Shown one piece after another: positions 38,119 through 47,706 of a stretch of DNA of 64,000 bases (the stretch's first letter is position 1; each line of letters opens with the position of its first letter). The notes beneath the pieces are model-generated. The model had not been told where the DNA came from and made no database searches. It saw only the letters and a list, made by a program, of their open reading frames with translations. Made by a program: the position numbers and the translations under genes. Source of the DNA: Moniliophthora roreri (taxonomy: Eukaryota > Basidiomycota > Agaricomycetes > Agaricales > Marasmiaceae); the NCBI GenBank assembly GCA_001466705.2, contig LATX02000180.1, forward strand, positions 744,001-808,000, read 5' to 3'.

Positions 38119-38613
38119 TCAAATTGAATATTCCCTCTCATGGAACGTATCATCTCCCCTCTCCCAACGCTCCCTCTCCTCAAGCAATTCCATTCGAATC
38201 GCAGCTTCATTCAACCCATCCAATACAACCCCATGTTCCTTCATACCCCCCAACTCAGAACTATTCAACATCTTCAACGCCGCCAAAACCCAAAATTGGC
38301 AATCAAATCGTTTGACGTCGTGTTTATGGATATCGATGGTGGCCAAGATACCCTTCAACCAATCAATTGCATGTTGGTCTTCTGGGACTGAGCCGACTTT
38401 TACTCCACCTCGCAGACTGGGGTAGGATGTATGGAATTCATTGGTTTCGGAGCAAACGTAGCCATATGTGTCAGTATTGCCTACGAGCTCGAATATCGTC
38501 GCCTTCTGGAGGGAGAAGAGAGCGACGAGGCACCAGTGTGCTGTGCGGGTGGGATGTCCTTTAAGTTCATGTTGGAAGATGGCGAGGGGTATTCGACGTA
38601 GTGCCTTGGTCAT
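38119..38613 (-). CDS. Small HW/DCQ-motif basidiomycete protein, copy 1
   Basis: Single-exon gene for a 164-residue protein. The ATG at 38613 (MTKALRRIPLAIFQHELKGH) was chosen because it aligns with the start of the paralog at 42758; an in-frame extension upstream to 38706 is possible. Conserved blocks are RTAHWCLVALFS, FELVGNTDTYGYVC, YPSLRGGVKVGSVPE, VKRFDCQFWVLAALKML and the charged tail ERERWERGDDTF. Related proteins are abundant and unnamed in agaricomycetes. The invariant HW and (D/N)CQ.WV pair recalls the His and Cys positions of LRAT/NlpC-like papain-fold enzymes; that is inference from two motifs only. No signal peptide or membrane segment. Confidence 0.75.
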   Translation of the reverse strand: MTKALRRIPLAIFQHELKGHPTRTAHWCLVALFSLQKATIFELVGNTDTYGYVCSETNEFHTSYPSLRGGVKVGSVPEDQHAIDWLKGILATIDIHKHDVKRFDCQFWVLAALKMLNSSELGGMKEHGVVLDGLNEAAIRMELLEERERWERGDDTFHEREYSI

Positions 38614-38999
38614 GCGTTCAGCTTTGGTCACGCACTGCTTTTGTATCTTGGCTCGAGTCCGAACGTGGAGAGGAAAAGTTGAATTAAATGTCATCGATGT
38701 CATCATGGTGCTTCGACGAGGGCTAGGTCGTTTTCGTTGAAAGCTTCAAGGAGACGTAATCCTCGAGATTTGCAACCTCTTTTCGGTTCATGGTTAGTGG
38801 TAACCAAGATGATTGCTATGATAGTACACGTATTTGGAAGGCTTCTGTCCACGTCTGCTAGGCACACCGAAGGCATTTAATAGAAAAGGCATATCAATTC
38901 TCATACAACACAACATAAATATGTCCTATAACATATACGTACGCTAAGGTAGTAATAATACACGTAAACCAATCCAACAGAAGGCGGCATATCGATTGA
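38614..38999. other. Intergenic between the HW/DCQ gene and histone H2A
   Basis: No gene seen. This is the 5' flank of the HW/DCQ gene and the 3' flank of H2A. Confidence 0.4.
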
Positions 39000-39717
39000 T
39001 TACACTTCTGCCTCTCCTTCCTTTTTGCCTTTTCTAAGCCCCGCGACAGCTCAGTCAGCATATCAATCAAAACCGAAACAGAGAAACAGCTCACCCAGAC
39101 TTGGAAGGCAATAGCGACGATTCGATGTGAGGCACGACACCACCCTGGGATATGACGACGTCACCCATAAGCTTGTTCAACCTGTCGTGGCCATTAATCA
39201 GCATCGTCGAGACGTGGCGAAGGCTAAGACTTGACGCACTCTTCATCGTTTCTAATGGCCAACTGCAAATGTCTAGGAACAATACGTTGCTTTTTGTTAT
39301 CTCTTGCCGCGTTACCGGCGAGTTCAAGAATCTCTGCAGCGAGGTACTCGAGAACAGCAGCGAGATAGACTAAACGAAAGGCGTTGTGAATTAGCATGTC
39401 ATCGATGGATAGCAGAGGCAACGAGGACATACCAGGAGCGCCAGCACCAACTCGCTGCGCGTAGTTGCCCTTCTTCAACAGCCTGTGGACACGTCCAACA
39501 GGAAACTGTAAACCAGCCTTTGCCGAACGCGATTGCGACTTTCCGCCTTCACCGCCAGCCTTGCCACCGGTCTTGCCAGATTTTCCTTTGGTATCGATTA
39601 ATATCAACGCCGTTACCCGTTGAGCGTTGAAGGAAACACACCTTTTCCGCTCTGAAATAAAAAAAGGAGTCAGCTCGAATCGATGCATTGACAACGAAAG
39701 TCGAATATACATACCAT
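39000..39717 (-). CDS. Histone H2A (canonical core, tail without SQ motif)
   Basis: Multi-exon gene on the minus strand for core histone H2A, a nucleosome component. The ATG (39717-39715) sits directly before a GT donor, so exon 1 codes only Met. Splicing gives [20 protein letters not shown]. The fold is canonical: [102 protein letters not shown] and NDEELNKLM mark it as H2A rather than H2A.Z. After LLPSKSG a donor GTGAGC pairs with a TTAG acceptor (about 39031), giving the tail [11 protein letters not shown] and a TAA at 39002-39000. Canonical fungal tails end SQE plus a hydrophobic residue; here the two residues S and Q are missing. It is divergent from ATP10. Confidence 0.9.
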
Positions 39718-39934
39718 GATGATACAAAACTAGAAGATACAAAAACTTGAGTGTGGGTTGAGAGAGGTTGGGAAGGGATGGTGGTGGTTGAAGAGCAGGA
39801 TACGAATCGCAGTCCCCAATCAACGAAACGGAGATTAAATACCTGGAGGTCACATGACTGGCGCGTTACTGGCGCGTCACTGTTGAGTGTCATGTCACGT
39901 TTTTCCCAAGGCAAAATCAAAAATTCCCACGCAA
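39718..39934. promoter_or_regulatory. Bidirectional promoter between H2A and ATP10
   Basis: Only 217 bp separate the two start codons. It contains a CCAAT at 39816-39820 and a tandem 11-bp repeat CTGGCGCGTTA / CTGGCGCGTCA (39858-39868, 39869-39879). The core TGGCGC fits the E2F/MBF-type consensus used for S-phase histone expression. The sites are seen directly; the S-phase role is inference. Confidence 0.6.
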
Positions 39935-41160
39935 ATGTTTTCGTCGCGCTTGCTTCCACTATCATGCAGGCATTCCAGTGCTTGGAGTCGGACATGGGGG
40001 TTCTCTTCTAGAGCCTGGTACTCTACGTCTAATGCAAAACCAAAACCGACAGAACCTCCGAGTCGGCCAAGTCGGCCCGCACCATCCAATGTTGCAGCAG
40101 ATCCTTCGCAAGGACCGCTCGATATATCAGGTTTACCGTATCTCTCTCGTCCGCTCGGTGTGAGGGAACGGCCGACGACCGCGCGAAAGTCACAACTCCA
40201 GAATATCAGGGAAAGCTTGACTGACGAGGAGACCATTGGGAGGGAACGAAAGCACTTGTGCGTTTTTCCTCATTCATTTACTCAAACTGCGAAGCTAATG
40301 ATATACAACAGAGTCAAAGAAGGCTTCACGAAAGGATATTTTCATGATCTCAATGCCACGAGGAGACACGGCGGGAAGACTTGGATTGCGCCAAAGGTGC
40401 TGATACGTGAGGATGTACGTTTCCTGCCTCCACCAATATTGTTCACAGCTGACGAATGTGATAAACAGAGAGCTCTTTATCTTCCGGAAATTGCGGGAAA
40501 ATGCCTTGAAGACTCGTCCATGAAACATACCACCACAATGTGTCTCGGTAAAATCACCCTTCTCTCCCTCTTGAGTACGAAGATCTCCGAGGTCAGTTGC
40601 AGTTTTTTTCCTGACCTCTACTCTTACTTACCTTACCCATACAGCTTCATTCTCAGTCGTTCACTTCCCTGGCACTCGGTCGATACCTGCCTTCCTCTGC
40701 GACGCAACATCCCTTACTGCAACACATCAAGCTAAACACCCAATCCAACACCCTCAAAGCCTTTCTCCTCACCCTACTCACTCGGTCCCTCCGTGCTGCC
40801 ACGCCTGCGCATGAACGACCTTTTTATTTACTTTCGAGTCAAAATTTGGAGTATTTGCGTGAACCTCTTGGTATTGGTGCGTTTTCTTCTCTTTTCTTTC
40901 GGCGCTCTTTCTTGCACACCTTGCGTTCCTTTTTCGTTTAGATGAAACGAAGCTAACGAAAAACATGTGCAGACAACGACCGAGTAGGATACGTCTATCT
41001 TATCGACGAAGAACTCCGGATCCGATGGGCCGGGTGTGCCGATGCTACACTTGAAGAGGCGAAAGCGCTGGAGGTTTGTACGGGAGTGTTGTTGAGGAGG
41101 TTGGAGGAGAGAGAGGCGAAGGTGAGGGAGCGTGCTACGAAGAAGCCTGGGTCAGATTAA
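39935..41160 (+). CDS. ATP10: ATP10, mitochondrial F1Fo ATP synthase assembly factor
   Basis: Four-exon gene for a mitochondrial inner-membrane protein that helps assemble the Fo sector of ATP synthase. The ATG at 39935 begins MFSSRLLPLSCRHSSAWSRT, an Arg/Ser-rich mitochondrial presequence. Introns follow HL (GTGCGT, before VKEGFTKGYFHDLN), TKISE (GTCAGT), and EPLGI (GTGCGT, before DNDRVGYVYLIDEEL). Family landmarks are LPEIAGKCLEDSSMKHTTTM, LGKITLLSLLSTKISE, SQSFTSLALGRY, and NDRVGYVYLIDEELRIRWAG followed by CADATLEEA. It ends KKPGSD with TAA at 41158-41160. All phases join without stops, and the conserved C-terminal thioredoxin-like part of the family is complete. It shares a compact promoter with H2A. 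Confidence 0.9.
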
Positions 41161-41451
41161 TACTAGAGTTGAATGAAGACTCCCCCATCATGTCTGGTCG
41201 AACCGTACTCAGTGTGCACTTTAGCTTGTGAATAATCAAGATTACCACGAGGGTATTGTTGTGATGTTGCCCCCAAGATGGTGCTTACCTCTTCCCACTC
41301 CAGGCACTGATTTCAACTTTACGCTGCAATGACGTCGCTTCCTCGCAACATGTATATTAGGTTGCCGCCCTGACCATCTGCCTGTAATTCGACGTCAGCC
41401 CTTTCTTCAACAACACCACTGATAAGAAGCGACCTTCGTTTTTTTTTGGCC
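41161..41451. other. Intergenic
   Basis: Short spacer holding the 3' flank of ATP10 and the promoter of the next gene. A T-rich tract runs up to the next start codon. Confidence 0.4.
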
Positions 41452-41874
41452 ATGTCCCAGCGCTCCGCCTCACAAGCCAGCAGTAGACGAAGGCCGTCTA
41501 GGGGACAATCACAGGCTCGTAACAGCAGCGCAAGCCCTGCTCCACAACAACAACAACGTCCCCAACGTCCCCGTAGGGGCGGCGGTGGGAAGAAGATGCC
41601 TCCCGTAGAAGAATCGTCTCCTTCATCATCAGAGAAAGCACCTCTACTTGGAGGACAAGACCCCACCCAAGCACTCACAGGAGGAAAGAACCCCCAAGAT
41701 GCGCTTATGGGAGTCTACGACGAAGCCAAAATGCTTGACAATGCTCCAGAGTTGGATGCGATAAAGGGTCAGGCAGCAGAAGATGCTATCAAACTGCGTC
41801 TAGAGGTGAATTTGGATGTAGTGGTTACGTTGAGAGCGACGGTGCATGGTGATTTGACGGTCTCGTTGTTGTGA
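41452..41874 (+). CDS. Conserved fungal small protein of unknown function
   Basis: Intronless gene for a 140-residue protein starting at the ATG 41452 (MSQRSASQASSRRRPSRGQS). The first ~50 residues are Ser/Arg/Gln-rich and disordered, including a short glutamine run and a PRRGGGGKK patch. The conserved part is the C-terminus: DAIKLRLEVNLDVVVTLRAT and VHGDLTVSLL, right at the stop. Proteins ending in this amphipathic LRLxLNLD..L.A..HGD.T..LL pattern are common in fungi but, as far as I know, uncharacterised. No signal peptide or membrane span. Confidence 0.75.
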   Translation: MSQRSASQASSRRRPSRGQSQARNSSASPAPQQQQRPQRPRRGGGGKKMPPVEESSPSSSEKAPLLGGQDPTQALTGGKNPQDALMGVYDEAKMLDNAPELDAIKGQAAEDAIKLRLEVNLDVVVTLRATVHGDLTVSLL

Positions 41875-42757
41875 GTATTCGCTTGGTTTTTCTTGGTCTT
41901 GGATGGCTTATTGTCCGATCTAGCGGTGAATGATTGGATGCCAGCTGGCCTTGGTTGCTTGTACTACCCGAGGCGAATTGGACTAGGCTGTTGAACGTCC
42001 TAGTTCACGTCCATATTATGAACATATCTCTACCTACATCTACCAATTCTTCATTTACTACTACGTGTATGACTACCTATATATCCCACTATTTGTGTTT
42101 TCCCTGTTACACGAAATGCGTAGTCATGGAATCCGTCTGAAGACACTTGATGGCGCGGTGTATGGAGCCCATGATAACATCGATTACATCTTCGTCCACA
42201 GCTGCACCCCCGGTAAATAAGTAGCTCACCAGGCGCAGTATATCAGAAGCAGAACGCCATGTTGAATCCAAGGCCGCCTACCTTCCATCATGCTCCCTCA
42301 TAGCAGCTCGCAGCTACATCCCCGAACATGTATGAATCCGCTCACAACCCAAGTGACTACGTTCGACACGCAAGGCGGAGGAATATGCCGGTGTAAGCTT
42401 GAGCGTTGGGATGTAATCGATGTGCTTCCACCTGCATTTTTCTCGAATTGACGTTGCCGGTTACAGCGCACCAGTCTCTAACCTTTCAACTCCCCAGCCA
42501 AAAACGATGGAAGGAGGTCAAGATTGGGTGTCGGCCGTGATTGGCTTTGGTACTGTCCAAGTCTAAGATGTGGCCCCTGTGGCCCCTGTGACCCCATTCG
42601 AGGAGACTCGAATAGGATTTGGTTGATCGGCACCGTACAAATAATCGAACGAGCTGTTGGGTGATGACATTCATTACACCGACTTGTCTACGCTCCTGTG
42701 AGATAAAAGGGCGGCATCCAATTCCAGTGGAAGCCCCCGTCCTAGCGCTGGCGCCTT
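41875..42757. other. Intergenic, no supported gene
   Basis: Nothing recognised apart from short ORFs. A short tandem word GTGGCCCCT is repeated at about 42570-42590. Confidence 0.4.
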
Positions 42758-43243
42758 ATGTCTACTCCACTGAGAGTACCCCTCGTCGTCTTCCAGCATG
42801 ACCTCAAAGGACATACTACCCGTACAGAACACTGGTGCCTCGTTGCACTCTTCTCCAGAGAACGAGCCACTGTCTTTGAACTCATAGGCAACTCGGATAC
42901 GTATGGCTACGTCTGCTCCGACAGCAATAACTTCCATTCATCCTATCCTAGCCTTCGAGGTGGAGTAAAGGTCGGCTCAGTCCCAGAAAACCGGGTGGAG
43001 TGGTTGAAAAAGGTGCTAGGAACCGTTGGGATCCACAAATACGATGTCAGGCGGTTTGATTGCCAATTTTGGGTTTTGGCGGCTTTGAACATGTTGGGTA
43101 GTACCAAGTTAAGGGGTGTGAAGGGGAATGAGATTGTGCTGGATGGGCTGAATGAAGCTGCAATTCGGTTTGAATTGTTTGAGGAGAGGGAACGTTGGGA
43201 GAGAGGAGATGATACATTCCAAGAGAGGGAGTATTCAAGTTGA
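42758..43243 (+). CDS. Small HW/DCQ-motif basidiomycete protein, copy 2
   Basis: Single-exon gene for a 161-residue paralog of the minus-strand protein at 38119-38613. It opens MSTPLRVPLVVFQHDLKGHT and keeps all family blocks: RTEHWCLVALFS, FELIGNSDTYGYVC, YPSLRGGVKVGSVPE, VRRFDCQFWVLAALNML, and the tail EERERWERGDDTF. The pair faces apart across the H2A/ATP10 block. Near-identical central motifs with more variable ends suggest constraint on the HW and DCQ regions. Function unknown; see copy 1 for the papain-fold idea. Confidence 0.75.
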   Translation: MSTPLRVPLVVFQHDLKGHTTRTEHWCLVALFSRERATVFELIGNSDTYGYVCSDSNNFHSSYPSLRGGVKVGSVPENRVEWLKKVLGTVGIHKYDVRRFDCQFWVLAALNMLGSTKLRGVKGNEIVLDGLNEAAIRFELFEERERWERGDDTFQEREYSS

Positions 43244-43694
43244 CACTGGTTCTATGTCTGGCGTGTTCCACAGGAGAAACCGGAGATACGAAGGCACTGT
43301 ATTTTTTTTTTGGGTCGGCGTTCACCTTTGTGGTGGGCCCTTGGCAGACGCATAGAAAGGCACTGTAATTCTCAGTGACTAAATTGGCATGTAAACTGTA
43401 TAGTAGACTCAGTGACTATCATTCCATGGTTCTGGCTACCAAAATACTACCCTCAAAATCTTCAACAGCGATAGTGGTAACACTGGGAGCTGCCGCAAGG
43501 GTGCTCATGGTGATGATGAATTCGGCATCTACGTTCGAGGGAGCGGGGTACTTGGAGCCGAATCTTCAGAGGACGAGTCAAGACTTTGGCAAAACAGTAC
43601 ACTTAGTAGTGATAAAACTTGCGAGTCAGCTCCATTGATATGAGAGAGCAAAACTTACGGGAAACTTTGAGGTTGAAAGCGGAGATGGTATACA
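43244..43694. other. Intergenic
   Basis: No gene seen. A T-run lies at about 43301-43311, and the promoter region of the next gene occupies the end. Confidence 0.4.
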
Positions 43695-44404
43695 ATGGTG
43701 GTAGAAGAGAAGACGCGCCGCGCACACGCCTTCCTTGATAACCACCATCTTCGGCTCGACTCGGCCTCCGATAGCACAGTGCCATTACAAGACCATCTAT
43801 CTGCCCTGGTTCAGCCTAGCTTGCGTCAAAAGCAGGTATAATGGAATTCCTACATGTCACATATGTAGTTTAGACGCCCTCAAGGTTAGCACCAGCTTCT
43901 CGAATGGTCCATCGTGATTGTAGGTCGTCGAGCACTAATTTTATTCTTATTTACAGCTTCCTCGCGGCGTTAACGCCTCCTTCCATGACGCCGCCGGATA
44001 CTTCTACCATTCCCCCAACCTTATGCCCTATGCCCTACGCCCTACATCCTACCCGCCAGCATCCATATCTCTCAGTAGAGTCTTCAGCTTCGGCTTACTG
44101 GCACATTTTAGACTAAGGCTTGCTCGCGAACGTCAATTCAGCCGGAGAAAAGGGCTTTGAGTGTACCTGGGTGACTCGTTACGGTGAGCGGCACGGTTCT
44201 GTTGTTGATCACCTTACATTGACGCGTTACAATCACCTCATGTTAAGGAAAGCACTAGCACGACCTATGCGGGAGACTTTGGTACAGGCAAGTTTCGAAC
44301 TTCTCTTGACCCATTTACCATTTTCATTATTGTCTGTAGCAGATACTATTTCTGTGCAGTGGGTAGGGCGTAGGCAGCGGCGGTGGTGGCAGAGGACTTA
44401 TTGA
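43695..44404 (+). CDS. Unrecognised four-exon gene, 157 residues
   Basis: Exons 43695-43835, 43957-44074, 44118-44287 and 44360-44404 join with correct phases (474 nt including stop), which random sequence rarely allows. It starts MVVEEKTRRAHAFLDNHHLR. Exon 2 reads LPRGVNASFHDAAGYFYHSP and NLMPYALRPTSYPP. Exon 3 contains GEKGFECTWVTRYGERHGS and YNHLMLRKALARPMRETLVQ. Exon 4 gives WVGRRQRRWWQRTY. The third intron uses a GC donor in the classic form CAG|GCAAGT. The second intron (47 nt, acceptor CTAAG) is the weakest call. The protein is basic, soluble, and ends in an Arg/Trp-rich tail, perhaps nucleic-acid or membrane-interface binding. I do not recognise the family. It lies in the same orientation as the thioesterase gene downstream. 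Confidence 0.6.
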
Positions 44405-44582
44405 GAATTGTCAGATGATCATAGGTGAGCGGAGAATTAAGTCGGGTGGTGGACTTGTACGATGGTCGACCAGACCAGCGACTGGACGGAGGACTTGGGA
44501 TTGAACACAGTACATGTATTCACGTAGGTATACATCAGAATTCTAATCATCTGACGGCGACTCAAATTAACCTCACCCAGGT

Positions 44583-44693
44583 CCATCGGATACCGTCGGT
44601 CACTGTCAGAAAATGCAGTCCTTTCTCAGTTGGTAACCCGATGGATTTCAATGAGGGTATCGTATTCCATCGGATACCGTCGGTCACCGTCAG
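44583..44693 (+). repeat. Pair of 27-bp direct repeats
   Basis: CCATCGGATACCGTCGGTCA continues to a CAG end in both copies (44583-44609 and 44667-44693), with one T/C difference, spaced 84 bp. They lie in the 5' region of the thioesterase gene and could be a duplicated regulatory element. Confidence 0.7.
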
Positions 44694-44811
44694 CAGACTT
44701 CTCACTGGGATTCATTTAAATTATAAGCTTCAAATGGATTTTGACCCAGTTTTCCGGCACCGTCTCGTGGAGCACTCCCTTCATCATCGTCCGCTTCCTT
44801 CATCATCATCC

Positions 44812-45395
44812 ATGTCTTCTGACCAACGACACCTAAGGACTCTTCGGAGAGCCGATTTCCCATATTTTATTTCTTACCACACTAGATGGTCGGTCGGATT
44901 TCTTATTATGAACTATCCAAACGTGCTGATTATACTATTTCCCAGGAACGACAATGATGGACATGCTCACCTTAGCAATTCCATCTGTTACCATCTTATG
45001 GACACCATATTCACGACTTGGGCCATGGAAAATTTCGGTATAGATCCCAAAACGTCTCCCTTGATAGCAGTGGTGGTCTCTTCTTGGTGCCAGGCATGTT
45101 GAATGTCCATCGAGCGGGTAATAGTGACATATAGCTTTCGGATTAGATCTATGGGCCTCTTTCGTTCCCCGAAGTACTTGATGTTGGACTCCGCGTTACA
45201 AAGGTGGAAAAGAGGTCGTTTGATTACCAGATCGGAATATTCAAGAAAGGTCGAGACAATCCGTCAATAGTAGGAGGTACTACGCAAGTCGTAGTGGATC
45301 AAGAAACGAAGAAGAAGCCCTCGGAAATAGATGAAGAATTGAGAGCTATTTTCGGCAAGTTACAGGTGGAAGGAACGTCAGGATACAAGTTGTAA
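44812..45395 (+). CDS. Hotdog-fold acyl-CoA thioesterase (4HBT family)
   Basis: Three-exon gene for a 157-residue thioesterase of the 4-hydroxybenzoyl-CoA (YbgC/FadM-like) group, which hydrolyses acyl-CoAs. Exons are 44812-44888, 44946-45093 and 45147-45395. The first splice rebuilds TRWNDNDGHAHLSNSICYHL, the catalytic-helix signature with the aspartate of the family (compare RWxDxDxxxHxNN). Later come GIDPKTSPLIAVVVSSWCQ, then YGPLSFPEVLDVGLRVTKVE, RSFDYQIGIFKKG, and IVGGTTQVVVDQETKKK, the central beta strands. The second intron seems to start with GC (CAG|GCATGT) and end GGATTAG, since no GT donor keeps the frame. An in-frame ATG at 44734 could extend the N-terminus. Typical family length is 140-180 residues, so the gene appears complete. 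Confidence 0.8.
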
Positions 45396-45667
45396 CCAAT
45401 TCGGAAGTCATGGTCACAAGAAGTCAAGAGTCATGTATTATAGATATTTTTTGTTGCTAACATATTTGTTGTAAGTATACATCCTCTAAGGGCCAGAGTG
45501 TAATAAAAAGCCCTTAAAGTTAGTACGCAACGTGCTGTCATCTTATGGGACGCGAATTTCGTTAGCTGAACACGATCCTTCTCGATATCCTTCTCTCCGC
45601 GGTGGCTTTCCGGCGTGACGACTAGGCGCACTGTGGTGTGACCTTGGTCTCTCCTTCTTCCGCTACC

Positions 45668-47706
45668 ATGGCGGACAGCGGATGGTTCTCCCTGCCGACA
45701 CGCAGAGAACTCTTACTCCTCATATTCGCCCTCGCCACGTTCTCAATCTCTTACAACCTCGACGCGTCGCTACATTACCTCGGTCTGGCCCAAGCAAAAG
45801 TCCAGCCAAGCCAATCTCTCCTCTTGCACAACCTCCCATCTCACATCCTTCCCAACGCTGAATCTTCTCTTCACGTCATAGGCACAGACGGTTTGAAACT
45901 ACCTTACCTCCAAGACCGCCTTGAGCACTTTATCTATGGCACATTCCCCTGGTTACCCCATTACCCAGCCAGCTCGACCGTTCCCGGCGGTGTACTTAAA
46001 CACATTGAGTACTACACCCCAGGCGAAGCTGATCCTATAAAGAAGCTTCTTCAAGGAAAACCGGGAACCGAGAAGAGTCGGGTCGCGGATAAGGAGAAAA
46101 AAGTGGGAGATTATCAAGTTTGGCCGTTTAATGCGTTTTGGTTGGGGGTTAAGGAGCGTGAAGCCCTTGGATGGAAATGGCCAAAGTTGAATTTGCGAGA
46201 GAAAACGGAAAGACGCGTTTTTACTCAGAGCGAGATGCAAGAAAAGGAACGAATGAGGATGCAAGATGGATTTTGGCGCTGGGCTGAAGCTATTGAAGAC
46301 GAGGTAGAAGTAGATGAGGATGAAGAGGTTGAGTGGCGAGGTCCGAGAAGTACGGTTGTTCGACACGTTCCTGGAACTAGTACGCTTGGTTTTTTCTTTC
46401 TTTCTTTTTTTTTTTTTTTTTTTTTTTGTTTCGTTATTGATTTGTTTTTTGTTCCGATGGGTAGATTTTGCTATCATTGACCACGTACTCTTATTCAACG
46501 GGACTGTCTATGTCATCCTTGAGGATGAACAAGCGGACGAGTTTGAGTTTCGGATACCAGGCTGGCAAGTCATCTCTACAGACGACGCGTCAAGGACATT
46601 GGGCGATTTCGGTGGAGTGCAAGTCGTATCTCTGCGTCTTTTCTTTCTCTTTTTCTGATTCTTTTCCGTTTCATAGCATCAAAGGCGTGTCATGGTTTAT
46701 ATTGGACAGTAATGAAGGTAAGTACTCTGCAATCCAGAAGCGGCGTAAACACTGATCAAGGTCTATCCTGACAGAAACGGCAGGCATAACACTCCTAGCA
46801 GTACAAAAGCTCTACTCTTCGTTATCCTGCATCCTAGCTTCCGAATCTGAGTCTTCTTGTAACACCACCCCACAAACGCAACCAAACCGCGTCATCTACC
46901 CCAATACTCCAACCTTTCTCTCCCCTGATAACTCCCGACGTTCGCCTCTAGGCGTGCATCCATACACTCTGAAGTCCGCTTGGCCCCATACCGGCTTTTT
47001 ATTCCGCGAAGATTGGGACGACTACGTGGGCATTGGGTTACACGAGACCGCTTGGGGTGATGCGCATGCGGGGAGTGAGGTTTGGAAGAAGCTGAAAGAG
47101 GAAAGGAAAAGAAAACCGGGCTGGGTATTCGAGAGAGTTGTCGTTGGGTTTACTGGCTCAGATGAAGACAACAATCAAGGCGGGATGGTTACCGGAGACA
47201 GAGCACTGGAACGCGTTTTCAGGTTTGAGGGAGGAGATAGCAAATGGTTCCGCGCTCCGAGAGAACGTCTGGCAGAGTATTTCGGTCTTGCCGAGTCGAA
47301 GGGGGAGAAATTACATCATCCGTCGCGCCTTTCTGGCCACGAGATGCAGAACCAGAAACGTAACTGGTTTGGACTTGGTTCTTCAAAGCGCGTTACCGTC
47401 GTCGCCTCTAATGACGGGGGAGAGGAAGAGGCGGAAAACGTGCGTACGCTGAGACCACGCACGCCATGGGCCGAGCGGATGAAGATGTTACTGGAGACGG
47501 ATGTTTTAATTTGCCCCATTCGTGAATGCCAGGCTGAAGCTGTTTGGATGCGTTCTGCGCAGGGTATAGTTATCGCTGGAAACGATGAGCAGGCGCTGGG
47601 CAGGGCAATTGTGGAGTCTTTGGGCTTGAAATGGATGCGCTACTCGAATGAAGGCATTATGGATGGAGTAGTGAAGGGTGCCTTGGATACTTTGCTGGAC
47701 GCTTAA
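45668..47706 (+). CDS. Type II membrane protein resembling GT61 glycosyltransferases
   Basis: Multi-exon gene starting at the ATG 45668 (MADSGWFSLPTRRELLLLIF). Residues about 14-29 form an N-terminal membrane anchor, as in Golgi type II glycosyltransferases. Exon 1 ends at 46379; its intron is T-rich and ends at 46464, giving PGTNFAIIDHVLLFNGTVYV. Later blocks are WQVISTDDASRTLGDFGG, GVSWFILDSNE, ITLLAVQKLYSSLS, WPHTGFLFREDWDDYVGIGL and GWVFERVVVGFTGSD. The mix of FNGT(V/L)Y, an ASR.LG.FGG motif, a REDWDDYV strand and FERVV matches fungal GT61/DUF563 proteins. The C-terminal third is unusual: I do not see the usual GxHGxGL sugar-nucleotide segment. It may therefore be a diverged or inactive member. 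The second intron border (near 46618-46687) is uncertain. Confidence 0.6.
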
